Assembly (NCBI GenBank): GCA_020199835.1
Contig: JAIVJV010000012.1
Coordinates: 62,001 to 126,000, forward strand
DNA: 64,000 nucleotides
DNA from: Acidobacteriota bacterium
GTDB taxonomy: Bacteria; Acidobacteriota; Blastocatellia; Pyrinomonadales; Pyrinomonadaceae
Reading direction: 5' to 3'
Positions 34,492 through 44,136 of the stretch are shown piece by piece. The notes below the pieces were generated by a model. That model searched no databases, had not been told where the DNA came from, and saw only the letters and a list, made by a program, of their open reading frames with translations. The translations under genes were made by a program, and so were the position numbers. Every line of letters begins with the position of its first letter. Within the stretch, counting starts at the first letter, position 1.

Positions 34492-36657
34492 TTATCTCAA
34501 ACTATCGTGGTGTGCCGTTACGGCCGCGCTGTTGAAAACTCCAGGCACTTGGTCCCCCTCTAGGGTCGTTCCGTCGTTCGTGTGAGCCATTACTCTCGGC
34601 CTGTTCTTTTCTAACTCTTCTTTTGCTTTGTCCAACAACTTGCTCTGCACACCCTGGTCAGAAAAGAATGTGTATTGCCTGATCTCAATGTCGGGAGGAC
34701 GATTCTTTTTCTTCTGCATTCCTCGGGCGCCGGACTCCTTCGCTGCCGGTTCTCCAGACCCACTCTCATTACCTTTTGGTATCAATTCATCAGACTGATA
34801 ATCCATTCCTCCGTCTATTGTCTCTCGCGCGATCGGACTACTTTCCGCAGGCGAACCTATTACCTCAGCCTCTCCATGATGCGGTGTGTCTTCTCTCGCT
34901 TCCGCCCTTACCTCAGCCGAAGCCTTAATAAGTTTCTGATACTCCGCTTCGGCGTCCTCCAGGCTCACCAACTTCGGCTCACCATACTCAATGGCAATGG
35001 CCCGTTGCTTTAACACTGCGTAAGGAGGATAGGCAGACTTGATGGGCGGGGATGTGTCAATAACGACAACGCATTGTTGATGCTTTACCATCTGACGAAC
35101 TTCTGTCGGATCCATTAGTGCTCGGCCTGTTTCCGACTGCCGCTCGTTATCCAATTTTTTACCTTTTCCATCAACGCTCGTGTGACTCCACACGGTAGTC
35201 TGGCCTATCCGACGAGACGCAAACTGCGTTGTTACATCATCCAATCCAGGCAGGAAGATCATCGTACCGATAGAACCGAGAATCGCATTACCACCCTCTT
35301 GACCGTATTGATCATGCACCTGCGGCAGATTTTGATAGCCAAGAATCAATCCAATCTTCCGGCCCCGGCCCACACCAGCTATCTCTTTCAAGCCAACCAA
35401 AGGAACGTTGGCCGCTTCATCCAGTACAAAACCAACGGGCGCAAGCTCTTCAGCATGATTTTCAATGCGTAATTCATTTACAGCCTGGCCAATAAAAGTA
35501 GCCAGCAGATTCTTATACCGAGTCGCATCACCTTCAGCCACTACTATGTAAATAACCGTTCCATACTCCCTCAATCTGCCAAACTCAATCTGCCGCACAC
35601 CCGCGCTACGGTCGCTTGCCGTGATTGGCGCACACACCTTTTGCGCGTTCTCCTCACGAAACGTACCCAGCTTGTTCATCAAACCAGTAATCACACTACC
35701 CTGAGTCTGGGGCGGCGCCTTCTGGAATGCACCCCAGGCAAGCTTTACATGCTTGTTCTTCGAGTCAAGCATTTCTGTCTCAATAGCCTCCAATTTCCTC
35801 AATGCCAAATATTCATAGATCATTGGAGGCGTAGGCTCAGCGACAATGTCCGGCAAGTGCAAAAGCACCGCCTTCAATAACAACAGCTCTGATTCCTGCC
35901 AAAAGGGATCTGCAATGTTATGTTTTGTTCCTTCCAAGCCAATCATTGTGCCGGCCATCTGACCCGCAAACTCCGGACGATCTTTGCATTTCGGCAAAAA
36001 GTTCCAGCGATCAGAACGAGCAGGATTTACCAAATCCAGCCTGAACACTTGTCGAAATGAGCCAGCCGTTTGTTCGAATAACTCACCCTTTGGATCAAGC
36101 ACTATCGCCGATCCGCCAGCCGCAATATCTCGCAGCATGTTCATCAAAAATGTCTTTGACTTACCCGATCCTGGCGGACCAAATATCGCTATATGGCGAA
36201 GCCATTCAACCTCAGGTAGCACTAAGGTGTGCCCTCGCTTCAACTGACCCACTCGCAACGATCCGCGCGGCAGCCCTCCAATCTCGGAGAGCTCTAAGGC
36301 TAGGCCTGTTCTCTTTAAATAGCTTTCATCAGCCCAACGCGCCGTACCGAATGTGAGCCTTTGTTGAATGCGGTAGTATGGCAAGACCTCCTGAAGCGCC
36401 TCAGTACAACCGACAAGCAGACACGCGAGCATTGCAATAATGAAGTAGAGTCTCACGCCTGTACTCACTTCCAGGTAGCCTGCGGACAACCAGATCAGAT
36501 ATGCAGATAATGCTCCGCAACCAATGAGCACCAGCATCATTACGCCAGCCGCCATCAAGCGTAAGAAGGCTTGATACGCCGGCATCGCCTGCATTTCTGC
36601 AGGACGTGGAATACCGTACCTGGCGTCAAATCCTTCTACTTGCTTAACGAATGACAT
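34492..36657 (-). CDS. virD4: VirD4/TraG type IV coupling protein
   Basis: The product has 721 residues. Two N-terminal membrane helices (~30-60 and ~70-87) lead to Walker A GPPGSGKSKT at residues 160-169 and the GSAIVLDPKGE strand. The Walker B region is GFVLDEAANVP and the family motif GRGRKIGLILGYQNLPQ follows. Coupling proteins bring the relaxase-DNA complex to the secretion channel using ATP. The last ~150 residues are acidic and probably disordered. It is co-transcribed with the membrane protein and AAA+ gene upstream. Confidence 0.9.
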   Translation of the reverse strand: MSFVKQVEGFDARYGIPRPAEMQAMPAYQAFLRLMAAGVMMLVLIGCGALSAYLIWLSAGYLEVSTGVRLYFIIAMLACLLVGCTEALQEVLPYYRIQQRLTFGTARWADESYLKRTGLALELSEIGGLPRGSLRVGQLKRGHTLVLPEVEWLRHIAIFGPPGSGKSKTFLMNMLRDIAAGGSAIVLDPKGELFEQTAGSFRQVFRLDLVNPARSDRWNFLPKCKDRPEFAGQMAGTMIGLEGTKHNIADPFWQESELLLLKAVLLHLPDIVAEPTPPMIYEYLALRKLEAIETEMLDSKNKHVKLAWGAFQKAPPQTQGSVITGLMNKLGTFREENAQKVCAPITASDRSAGVRQIEFGRLREYGTVIYIVVAEGDATRYKNLLATFIGQAVNELRIENHAEELAPVGFVLDEAANVPLVGLKEIAGVGRGRKIGLILGYQNLPQVHDQYGQEGGNAILGSIGTMIFLPGLDDVTTQFASRRIGQTTVWSHTSVDGKGKKLDNERQSETGRALMDPTEVRQMVKHQQCVVVIDTSPPIKSAYPPYAVLKQRAIAIEYGEPKLVSLEDAEAEYQKLIKASAEVRAEAREDTPHHGEAEVIGSPAESSPIARETIDGGMDYQSDELIPKGNESGSGEPAAKESGARGMQKKKNRPPDIEIRQYTFFSDQGVQSKLLDKAKEELEKNRPRVMAHTNDGTTLEGDQVPGVFNSAAVTAHHDSLR

Positions 36658-36669
36658 TGATACTCTCTT

Positions 36670-37401
36670 TTATTTTCCATTCGCAGCACGCGCCGCTAAC
36701 CACTGACGATCTTGTTCCTTTTCAACCTGAGACAACTCCGCAGCCTTGAACGTCTCAGGACGCCAGCCACTACTAATCAATTGGGCCACAGGCGCAAACC
36801 CGCCAGGCACCTGCAACCCAGCCTTTGAAATCATGTAGTAAGTCAAGGCATTCTCGGAAAACTCGTCATCCGGCAACCTCACTAAGATCGCCACTCCGTC
36901 ACTAGCGCCCTTGCTAATAGAAAGCACTTCCACCGCAAGCGGCTGTTCTCGATACCGTATGAAATAATTCCCATGTGTGGAGACCACGGAAGCTCTACGA
37001 TCCAGCGCCATTCCCGGCGGCAACAAACCGTGCTCCGCAACACCGGCAATCAACGACTCAACCGTTTGATATGGTCTCTGTTCACGGGCCCGCTCACTCG
37101 CCAACAATGTCACTCCAAGCGTTAGAGCTGCGCTTTCTTTCACTTGTTCGGCTTGGTTATAAACCTCTCCCTGAAATGCGAATCTTCTTCGGTTTCCACT
37201 CACGCCACTCGCTTGGTTCCGATCCCGCCCACCCTCATTGAACACTCGCGCTTCAACCTCCGGTGTCCAAAAGCCGCCACGCTTGACGTAACCCGCAAAC
37301 GACATAACAAACACCACCAGGACCGCCACAGTTAAAACCACAGTCAGCGGCGAAGACCCTAAAACCTTGCCAATCGACTTATGTGCTTTTGCATTAGCCA
37401 T
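36670..37401 (-). CDS. T4SS-associated bitopic membrane protein
   Basis: The product has 243 residues. One N-terminal membrane helix (residues ~18-38, TVVLTVAVLVVFVMSFAGY) anchors a soluble domain that should lie in the periplasm. I recognise no family. It is sandwiched between the AAA+ ATPase and virD4 genes with spacers of 4 and 12 bases, so it belongs to the same operon. A small scaffold or accessory of the secretion channel is the simplest reading. Confidence 0.6.
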   Translation of the reverse strand: MANAKAHKSIGKVLGSSPLTVVLTVAVLVVFVMSFAGYVKRGGFWTPEVEARVFNEGGRDRNQASGVSGNRRRFAFQGEVYNQAEQVKESAALTLGVTLLASERAREQRPYQTVESLIAGVAEHGLLPPGMALDRRASVVSTHGNYFIRYREQPLAVEVLSISKGASDGVAILVRLPDDEFSENALTYYMISKAGLQVPGGFAPVAQLISSGWRPETFKAAELSQVEKEQDRQWLAARAANGK

Positions 37402-37405
37402 AGTT

Positions 37406-38455
37406 CTACGCAGCGATCACGAATCGCTTGCTTTCACTCAACACCTGGTCAACCCATCCGTCGATCTCTTCATGTGGATCATTGACCGCCAGTTCAATTC
37501 TCGCCATTGATTGCTGTAGATACGATCGATCGCCCCTCCGCTTCGCAAACAGACATAGATATGAAGTCAACACCCCTTCATCTACAATCCTGACTCCATC
37601 ACGCATGAACGCGTTCAGCAACGCAATACCCTCTCGCAAAGCAGGCTTGTCTTGCACGCCCGGAATTGCACGAATGCAATCCAACAACTTTGCAACCCAA
37701 CGAACCGCGGCCCCCGAAGCGTCTGGCACTCGTGCGCACAGAATTGCCACTTCTTCTCTGGCGGAAGGCATGTCCATCCAGGTGTAAACACAACGCGAAC
37801 GCATCGGCGCCGATAAGTCATGCCTAATGTCGTTCGATAGCAAAACTACAATGGGCCAACACGCCGGATCTTTCTCACCTACGTCCCCATATCGAGGAAC
37901 GTGCGCATACCCTCGTCCAAACAACTGCAACAGCATGTCCTCAATTCTGTCCTGCAGCTTGTCGACTTCATCAACAATTAGAATTGGGACCTTGCCAGTC
38001 CGAGCCGCATATTCAAACGCGCCCAAAGCTTCCCCAAAGAGTAAGTAGTCGGAACCCCACTGTTGCGCGCGGGCGTCCGCCAATTTCATCCCTGAGGCGA
38101 TCGCCTGACGAACAAATTGGCTCTGTCCTTCTCGGTCCCAGCTATAGAGCACGTCTTCCAACTCCAAACCCTCCATGCCTTGCAAATAAAAAATCGGAAG
38201 ATTACATGCCTCAGCCAACGCCTCGGCCAGGGCCGTTTTTCCGGAGCCTCGCTCTCCTTCAATCAAATGTGGGGCTCCACTCTTTATAGCCTGCACTAGA
38301 TCGCTCAACACTCTTTCCTGCACCATGTATCCGGTCGCCGCCAATAAGTTCGCTAATGCCGCAGCACCTCCGTCATTCACAACGCGGCGAGGGTTGATGC
38401 TCGGCTTGTTCGAAACAGTCGGATTCATACCTTCACCGTGCAACTCGATCTCCAT
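37406..38455 (-). CDS. MoxR/CbbQ-like AAA+ ATPase inside the T4SS operon
   Basis: The product has 349 residues. Walker A is GERGSGKT at residues 67-74, Walker B ILIVDEVDK near 158-166, and sensor 1 VVLLSND; an arginine finger may lie in PMRSRC. This is the MoxR/CbbQ group of AAA+ chaperone-like ATPases, not the VirB11 family. Its start lies inside the end of virB10 (23-base overlap). Conjugative operons normally carry VirB11 as the hexameric ATPase, and none is seen here. It may remodel the secretion complex in its place, which is inference. Confidence 0.75.
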   Translation of the reverse strand: MEIELHGEGMNPTVSNKPSINPRRVVNDGGAAALANLLAATGYMVQERVLSDLVQAIKSGAPHLIEGERGSGKTALAEALAEACNLPIFYLQGMEGLELEDVLYSWDREGQSQFVRQAIASGMKLADARAQQWGSDYLLFGEALGAFEYAARTGKVPILIVDEVDKLQDRIEDMLLQLFGRGYAHVPRYGDVGEKDPACWPIVVLLSNDIRHDLSAPMRSRCVYTWMDMPSAREEVAILCARVPDASGAAVRWVAKLLDCIRAIPGVQDKPALREGIALLNAFMRDGVRIVDEGVLTSYLCLFAKRRGDRSYLQQSMARIELAVNDPHEEIDGWVDQVLSESKRFVIAA

Positions 38456-39911
38456 CGATTACGGCTTCCGCAATTCGACGCATTTGAGGCGTCATGCGCG
38501 GCAAGGCCTCCCTGATCTGTTCTCGGTCTCCTGATTGGATCAATTCAGCCAACTCGCGCTCAGAAATGCCTGTCGTCTTGCGTGGTTGATCAACGCTTGA
38601 ACGTTCCTCCACATCCTGTCCACTCAGTCTCGACAAAGCGTCAACACCTTCAACAGAATCAGGCAACTCGGTAATCATCATGTATCCCGAACTACCCGCA
38701 GCGACTTCGACAAAGCTATTACGATCGCCTCCAACCAGAACACCATCCAGTTCGCTCGTAAGTCGACCCCCATAACTGCCAAACGCATCGTTAACCACAA
38801 TTGGCCGACGGCCAACAGATCCTGCAAACGAGCTGGCAATGCTCAAGCCGGCCTCACCTAGTTTCGAGAGCGCACGTGACCAACCGCTCGACATTTTTCT
38901 GCGCTTGCCACGGATGCCGGCCCCGCCATCCGACCCAAGCAGGTCGCCGCTGATTTTTACAAAGCGGCCGGATTCTGTATCAATGAAACCAACTAACGAA
39001 ACAAACGCACGATCGAACTTGGCATCGCGCAAAGCCCCTACCAGCACAGTGCCGCGAGGCATGGCCCATCCCTTACCTTTGACGTCACTCGTTAACTCAA
39101 ACCGAGCCAGTCCTCCGGATCTTAAGGTGTAGAGAACACCTAAAGTTCTTACCGGCAACATGCTTCCGAACGTTGGCATTGCTACGCCGCCAGCATCCTT
39201 ACCTACTTCCGCCACGCTTGCTTCACGATCGCCAGTACGATTCGGATGCTGCGCTTTGAGATCCTGCGCTTTGAGGTCCTGACTAATCCTCACTGATCGC
39301 TCGTGGTTCCGACCGTTGGCTCCCGAACTTACTGTTCCTTGATCTTCCTCACGTTTTTCCTCTGTTTCCTTTGCATTCGGCGGCTTGCCCGAGTTAACCG
39401 TACTGGACAACTCCCCGTTACTCATTGGGAGCTGCGTAACCGGAACGTTCGAATCAGAATTAGGAGCAGCCATAGGCGACGGCATACTTGGCCTAATTAC
39501 TGAACCATCACTCAACGTAATTCCTGGACCTGCGCTATTCGTCAGTTCAATAGCCTGCTTCGTCAACGCCTCTTCGCTTTCGACCGCTGAAGCTTTAGAA
39601 GACCGATTCACCGGAACTCTCGCTTGCCGCTTTCCGTCGCGTCCAATCACGTACCAGGCACCAATCGCGCCCGCCGCGATTACAACCAAAAACACGACGC
39701 CCGCTACGGCTTTTCGCCCTCGCCCCTTACTCTGGTTTTCTCCACGTTCTCGTTCAACCTCAGCAACGATGTCCCCTTCATCGATAAGCTCCGCTCGACG
39801 TTCATCTGAAACAAACTCGGCTTTAGGATCTACTTGTTCCTCGGTTTCTTCGATAACCACGCGCTGGTCGCCACGAAACTCATTACCACTTGGATTACCT
39901 TGAGCACTCAT
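38433..39911 (-). CDS. virB10: VirB10/TrbI-like T4SS protein
   Basis: The product has 492 residues. An acidic cytosolic tail (~1-65) and one membrane helix (AVAGVVFLVVIAAGAIGAWYV) lead to a long Ser/Thr/Pro-rich linker. The VirB10 C-terminal domain follows (MLPVRTLGVLYTLRSG, MPRGTVLVGALRDAKFD, SLVGFIDTESGRFV). VirB10 spans both membranes and transmits the ATPase signal to the outer pore. AAGGA precedes the start. It follows the VirB9-like gene in the operon. Confidence 0.8.
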   Translation of the reverse strand: MSAQGNPSGNEFRGDQRVVIEETEEQVDPKAEFVSDERRAELIDEGDIVAEVERERGENQSKGRGRKAVAGVVFLVVIAAGAIGAWYVIGRDGKRQARVPVNRSSKASAVESEEALTKQAIELTNSAGPGITLSDGSVIRPSMPSPMAAPNSDSNVPVTQLPMSNGELSSTVNSGKPPNAKETEEKREEDQGTVSSGANGRNHERSVRISQDLKAQDLKAQHPNRTGDREASVAEVGKDAGGVAMPTFGSMLPVRTLGVLYTLRSGGLARFELTSDVKGKGWAMPRGTVLVGALRDAKFDRAFVSLVGFIDTESGRFVKISGDLLGSDGGAGIRGKRRKMSSGWSRALSKLGEAGLSIASSFAGSVGRRPIVVNDAFGSYGGRLTSELDGVLVGGDRNSFVEVAAGSSGYMMITELPDSVEGVDALSRLSGQDVEERSSVDQPRKTTGISERELAELIQSGDREQIREALPRMTPQMRRIAEAVIDGDRVAR

Positions 39912-39990
39912 TTCACATTCCTTTACTGACTTTGAGTTGGCTTTCCCTTACTTCTAGCCTCCAAACATCCGCAAGCGTTTCTGAAAACTA

Positions 39991-41214
39991 TTACCGGCGC
40001 ATGGTCGTTCCCACAGCAGCCGTAGCGGGTTGGTCCGCCGCTTCCATCTGGCTTACTGACACGCGCAATCGTTGCATGGCGCCTAGCACCGGCGCCTGGT
40101 AGACAATCGCGTAGTAAGCGATCTCTCCTTTGCTCAATCGACCTTCCAACGATGTGCTTTCCATGTACAACCGCTGTACCTGTTCCAATTGCAACGTCTT
40201 GCCGTTATCGTCGAAGGTCTGAACATATAGCTCAGGGTTTCCAGACATGATCCGCAACACGCCCTGACTATCGTTGCGAACCGCAATCACAACCATGCGA
40301 GCCTGGACATCCAAGTCCACAACAGGAGCAACAGCCAATCCTAATCCATAACTCGACTTTGAAAATGCTCCCATGCGGCTCGGATTTCGAATGATTTCCC
40401 TCAACGCATTATTTGCGACCTCAGACAAGTTAGGTCTCTTACTGGAACCCTTCCCGTTACGCACGCGTTCATCCGCGCGCCTGCTGTCGACGTCCGCGAT
40501 CAATCTCGATACTTTTGGAACAATTGGCCCACTACTTTCTTCCTCAGCACTATCCAATCTAATTGAACCGTTTGCCTTCGGCGCCGGATCGCGACCATCG
40601 AGGTTCACCGCAAGCCCTGCCGCTTTTCTCGCGGCCACTACTTCATCGCGGTTATACATCACCACGCAGCGATGAGCGTTCTGTGATAGTTCTCTTACCG
40701 GATAGATCAAAAACGTCACCACCATGCCCGACTGCATTTGAACGCTGATTGAGACCGAAGGACCTTTAGAGATTGAACCGGCGGCCACAAACGCTGCTCC
40801 AGGACGGAATACGAGTGTCCGTTTGCTTAACTTTGCAGTCTCTTCGTCGAAGGAGACCAACTCTGAATTACCGGGGTGGACCATGAAAAAAGAATCCGCC
40901 GCCGGAAACTCGATAAGGTTGACCCCGTTCTGTGCAAGTCCTAAACGGATCGTAGGATTCTGATTGCCTTTGACTGTGACGTTCGCTTCGCCAGACAGGT
41001 ACTCAGGCTGCGTGGGGTTTACCAACGCCACAGGCACCATTGCCGGCGGGGAGGGAGATGGCGAAGGAGACGGCTTCGCCGCCGGCGTATTCGAAACTGG
41101 CGTTGTTGCGACCGCTTTCTCCGGTTGGCGTCGAGATGGTCGTCGTCTTTCTTGACCCATCATCGTTCCCGCCATCACAATCAAAACCAGCACAACGCTG
41201 AATAGTTTCAACAT
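39991..41214 (-). CDS. virB9: Divergent VirB9/TrbG-like T4SS protein
   Basis: The product has 407 residues. An N-terminal signal sequence (LFSVVLVLIVMAGTMMG) is followed by a Pro/Ser-rich linker and beta-rich domains (NVTVKGNQNPTIRLGL, VSISVQMQSGMVVTFLIYPV, and a C-terminal strand region). Position between virB8 and virB10 gives most of the support; the sequence is distant from the textbook family. It would form part of the outer-membrane core. GGAG lies five bases before the ATG. Confidence 0.65.
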   Translation of the reverse strand: MLKLFSVVLVLIVMAGTMMGQERRRPSRRQPEKAVATTPVSNTPAAKPSPSPSPSPPAMVPVALVNPTQPEYLSGEANVTVKGNQNPTIRLGLAQNGVNLIEFPAADSFFMVHPGNSELVSFDEETAKLSKRTLVFRPGAAFVAAGSISKGPSVSISVQMQSGMVVTFLIYPVRELSQNAHRCVVMYNRDEVVAARKAAGLAVNLDGRDPAPKANGSIRLDSAEEESSGPIVPKVSRLIADVDSRRADERVRNGKGSSKRPNLSEVANNALREIIRNPSRMGAFSKSSYGLGLAVAPVVDLDVQARMVVIAVRNDSQGVLRIMSGNPELYVQTFDDNGKTLQLEQVQRLYMESTSLEGRLSKGEIAYYAIVYQAPVLGAMQRLRVSVSQMEAADQPATAAVGTTMRR

Positions 41215-41250
41215 AACGACTCCATTCTTTTCACTCGAAGTAATCTCCGC

Positions 41251-42183
41251 TTATTGACTCTCCTGCAGGGCTGTAACCGGCGTAATTGATCGATTTCCCC
41301 CATTCCCCACGCCAGCGCCTCGACTCACCGGCTCATTCAACTCTTGATAGTCAAGTGATGAAATCAGAAATCCCGATCGCAGGTTTCGATCCGCTCGACC
41401 CTTGTTGTCAGCTACCAGCTTGATAGTTAAACGCAACTGTCTGGCATCAGTGACCGTGGTCCCATTAACCACTTTCGTAATATCCTGTTTGCCGATGACG
41501 TTGACGGTATAACCATCATTCTTATCCACCGATACATCCATCGGACTCCAGATCGTTTGCCAACTTTCTGCCCTTTGCTGATCCAATACTCCCTTTTCCT
41601 TCATCCAGCGCGAAAACCGTACCGCCGAATCAGGCACCATCATGGTTAAGGCCCGCTCAATGTCACGTGGCCGCGTAGCCGGATCTACCTGGTAGACCGC
41701 TTTCACAAATTCCTTAGTGATATAGATCTTGTCCTGCTGGGTTAACCTGTCTGGCCCGAACTCAATCCCTTCTTCACTGCCGTAATTCCGGTTATTTATC
41801 GAAAGCACTCGGCCCGTACCACCATCAACGACAATGCGATCCGGCCGACGCAAGTATTGATAGATATTGCCAACACCACTAGCGACTAGAAGCAACGCCA
41901 GGATCATCATGGACCACGTCAGACTAAGAATTGTGCGCACGTCCGCAGCGTCTCGATAAACCACTGCCGGACTGCCTGTTACTCTTCCTCGCTCAACTTT
42001 CAAAGCAGGAATTCGCATCTCACCCTGTTGGTCTTTCTGAGGTCCACCCTGTTCGCTATAACATCGTTGTCGAATCTGCGGAACTTCAAGACTTAGCTGC
42101 ACCCCGCGGTCAGCTTGCAATTCCGATAACAACTCACTTAGCTCGGTTGGAATTTCATCCTGGTTTTCATTAAGTCTGTTCAT
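41251..42183 (-). CDS. virB8: VirB8/TrbF-like T4SS protein
   Basis: The product has 310 residues. A short cytosolic part of ~85 residues, one membrane helix (TWSMMILALLLVASGVGNIY) and a periplasmic domain give the VirB8 layout. The periplasmic part has YITKEFVKAVYQVD, an ERALTMMVPDSAVRF helix and a final strand region. VirB8 is the inner-membrane assembly scaffold. It leads the minus-strand arm, with virB9 and virB10 after it, and its spacer to virB9 is 36 bases. Confidence 0.8.
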   Translation of the reverse strand: MNRLNENQDEIPTELSELLSELQADRGVQLSLEVPQIRQRCYSEQGGPQKDQQGEMRIPALKVERGRVTGSPAVVYRDAADVRTILSLTWSMMILALLLVASGVGNIYQYLRRPDRIVVDGGTGRVLSINNRNYGSEEGIEFGPDRLTQQDKIYITKEFVKAVYQVDPATRPRDIERALTMMVPDSAVRFSRWMKEKGVLDQQRAESWQTIWSPMDVSVDKNDGYTVNVIGKQDITKVVNGTTVTDARQLRLTIKLVADNKGRADRNLRSGFLISSLDYQELNEPVSRGAGVGNGGNRSITPVTALQESQ

Positions 42184-42453
42184 AGCGTTCGATCTTCTCG
42201 CATCACCGGATCTTTTTTGGCCGGAGAGTCACAAGCAGTTGGCCCATCTCACTTCAAAAACCGTGCCATAGGCTTCATTCTCGCTATTTGGTCCTAGACC
42301 AGGTGCCCATGTCCGCCAATCCGAACATTGTGGCAAAATCACTGTTGGGAAACACGAACAAGTGTCTAGATCCCCGACCGAACTCTCATTTGTAGATTAT
42401 GAGAATTGGTGAAAATCCTCTTGTATGATTCCGCAGAGCTTGGCAAGCCGCTT

Positions 42454-42690
42454 CTAATGCAAAGAGGCCGGCGTCGAAATCACAAGATCGACGCCGGCCA
42501 TGTTCGCTTTTTCGCTTGGCTTACTAACCCCTTCGTAGGTTCGACAACAAGCGCGTGCCAACCCCACCGAAGTGTTGTCGCACGAACGAAGGCGAGAATT
42601 GCAACTGTCTTGCCCGCACCGGCTGGCTCGACGCATAAGCCCGCGCCGCCCGCCGCCTTTCTTTCGCGTGCGCGACATCCCACATCCCAA
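42454..42690 (-). pseudogene. Frameshifted superfamily-2 helicase fragment
   Basis: On the minus strand one frame reads EPAGAGKTVAILAF (Walker A) followed by ALVVEPTKGLVSQAKK (motif Ia). After a one-base frame change at about 42505 the next frame reads GVDLVISTPASL, which resembles motif Ib. Together they look like the front of a DEAD/ResIII-type helicase domain, broken and missing everything else. No start or complete domain is present. It lies between virB1 and virB8, in an otherwise empty 560-base stretch. Confidence 0.35.
42466..42499. terminator. 12-pair perfect hairpin
   Basis: GGCCGGCGTCGA (42466-42477) pairs perfectly with TCGACGCCGGCC (42488-42499) around a ten-base loop. It lies about 245 bases beyond the virB1 stop. 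On the minus strand TCTTTGCATT follows, on the plus strand CGCTTTTTCG. It may end virB1 transcription. Part of it overlaps the helicase remnant, so a chance symmetry cannot be excluded. Confidence 0.4.
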
Positions 42691-42743
42691 AGCGAGACGC
42701 AGGCTTCGTTTTGAAACGGATACAGGTCAGGTAATTCAACAAT

Positions 42744-43778
42744 CTAATTCCCACCTGCCCCAAAGTAATAAGACTTCGAAACATGTCCTGACTCTCCTCC
42801 ATTTCCAGCCGCCTCGCTTGTTTCTAAACTTTGCAATGGCTTAATAATTTCACCCCTGCTTACCACATAACGAGCACCCGAATGCACGTCAAAAAACACA
42901 GTCTCGAAATCCGTCGCATCGCGCTCCTTACCACTGGCTACTGACATTCCCTTACCGGGACCATCCGCAATTGCACCTTGCTTTACCTCTGAGTAGAGTA
43001 CCGTGGCAGGCGTCGCACCCAACCCTTTTAATTCACGATCGATCAGAACCTGGTCCGTCAACGAAACTGTCAGCGACGCCACTCGCAATGGACGCGCTGT
43101 CGCTATCAGCTCCGGACTAAAAACAGCCGCTGTCGTTACCCTGTTAAAGACGAGTAGACCTCTCTTCACATATGAGATCGTTTCGCGATACGGCGGAACG
43201 CCGTTGGTCTTAATCCTTCGGGGATTGATCACTTTTCCTTTTGAAGTACGAAGGGAACGCCCATCACGATACGCCTTAACAGCACCTTCGCCCGCATTGT
43301 AGCCAGCCAGCACCAACTCCAGTTTCCCGTCAAACCGCGTCGTCAACACGTTTACATATCTTGCCGCCGCATCTATTGCTGCGGCCGCATCATGCGGATT
43401 AGACAAATTAAATCGGCGCGCTGTTTCCGGCATAAACTGCATCAACCCTCGGGCCTTCATCGGCGACACCAACTCCGGACGAAATCTCGTCTCTAAGAAT
43501 GCAATGGTCCATAACACGCGAGGATCTACTCCATGCTTGTGCGCCGCTGCTCTAATCAATGGCTCATAAATTCGCGCTCGGTCTCTTAGCCGAGACCTCG
43601 CCAACCGCCAATGTTCGGAAACACGAACATCAAAATGACGCTTTGAACGCCATTTACGAACATCGTTGCTTCGACCATGCCGAGATTGCTGGTCTCGAGC
43701 CCGCGCTTCGGTCTGCCATAACAACGCCGCTAACGCCAATACAGTTATGTTCAAGGGAAGATGTCTTCTCATTTTCAT
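42744..43778 (-). CDS. virB1: Lytic transglycosylase, VirB1-like
   Basis: The product has 344 residues from ATG 43778, with GGAGG 12 bases upstream. A signal sequence (LNITVLALAALLWQTEA) exports it. The SLT domain shows the catalytic region AFLETRFRPELVS, GLMQFMPETARRF and AGYNAGEGAV, the usual order. The catalytic Glu is followed by Thr where family 1 usually has Ser. Such enzymes open the cell wall for the secretion apparatus. A C-terminal extension of ~130 residues has no known domain. It is read on the minus strand, ahead of virB8. Confidence 0.85.
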   Translation of the reverse strand: MKMRRHLPLNITVLALAALLWQTEARARDQQSRHGRSNDVRKWRSKRHFDVRVSEHWRLARSRLRDRARIYEPLIRAAAHKHGVDPRVLWTIAFLETRFRPELVSPMKARGLMQFMPETARRFNLSNPHDAAAAIDAAARYVNVLTTRFDGKLELVLAGYNAGEGAVKAYRDGRSLRTSKGKVINPRRIKTNGVPPYRETISYVKRGLLVFNRVTTAAVFSPELIATARPLRVASLTVSLTDQVLIDRELKGLGATPATVLYSEVKQGAIADGPGKGMSVASGKERDATDFETVFFDVHSGARYVVSRGEIIKPLQSLETSEAAGNGGESGHVSKSYYFGAGGN

Positions 43779-44020
43779 TGAATTACCGAGCCTCCAGGCT
43801 ATCCCTCTGCAACCTCGATGCCGAATCAACTACTACGAATAACCTTCAAATCCCGATTTGGCACAGCCTTTGTAGTAGCCAAACGCGTCAGGCCCCATGA
43901 AGTGCCTGTCGCACGACGCGACACCACGCTTCGAGCCAAACAGAATGAAAATGAGAAGTGACTTTAAGGAAGGACCACCCAACGTAGGTGATAACGAGTG
44001 AATAGGTCACAAAAGTTAAA

Positions 44021-44051
44021 CCCTGGCAGTTGCTGCTAACAACTGACAGGG
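44021..44051. promoter_or_regulatory. Near-perfect inverted repeat between the two T4SS arms
   Basis: CCCTGGCAGTTG (44021-44032) and CAACTGACAGGG (44040-44051) pair over eleven positions with one G-A mismatch and a seven-base loop. It lies in the 358-base divergent region between virB1 and virB2. The divergent arms must be controlled from here, so it is a candidate operator or leader hairpin. Confidence 0.4.
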
Positions 44052-44136
44052 TCATTGAAAATCAAACGCGATTTGCTCACGCTGATCTCCGGTAAAGACA
44101 TTGTGAGCCATCGCCTAACCAAAGGCAAGGATCACA

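Noticed and set aside
42466-42499. Sure intrinsic terminator
   Set aside because: The hairpin lies within the helicase remnant, and T runs are weak, so I kept it at low confidence.
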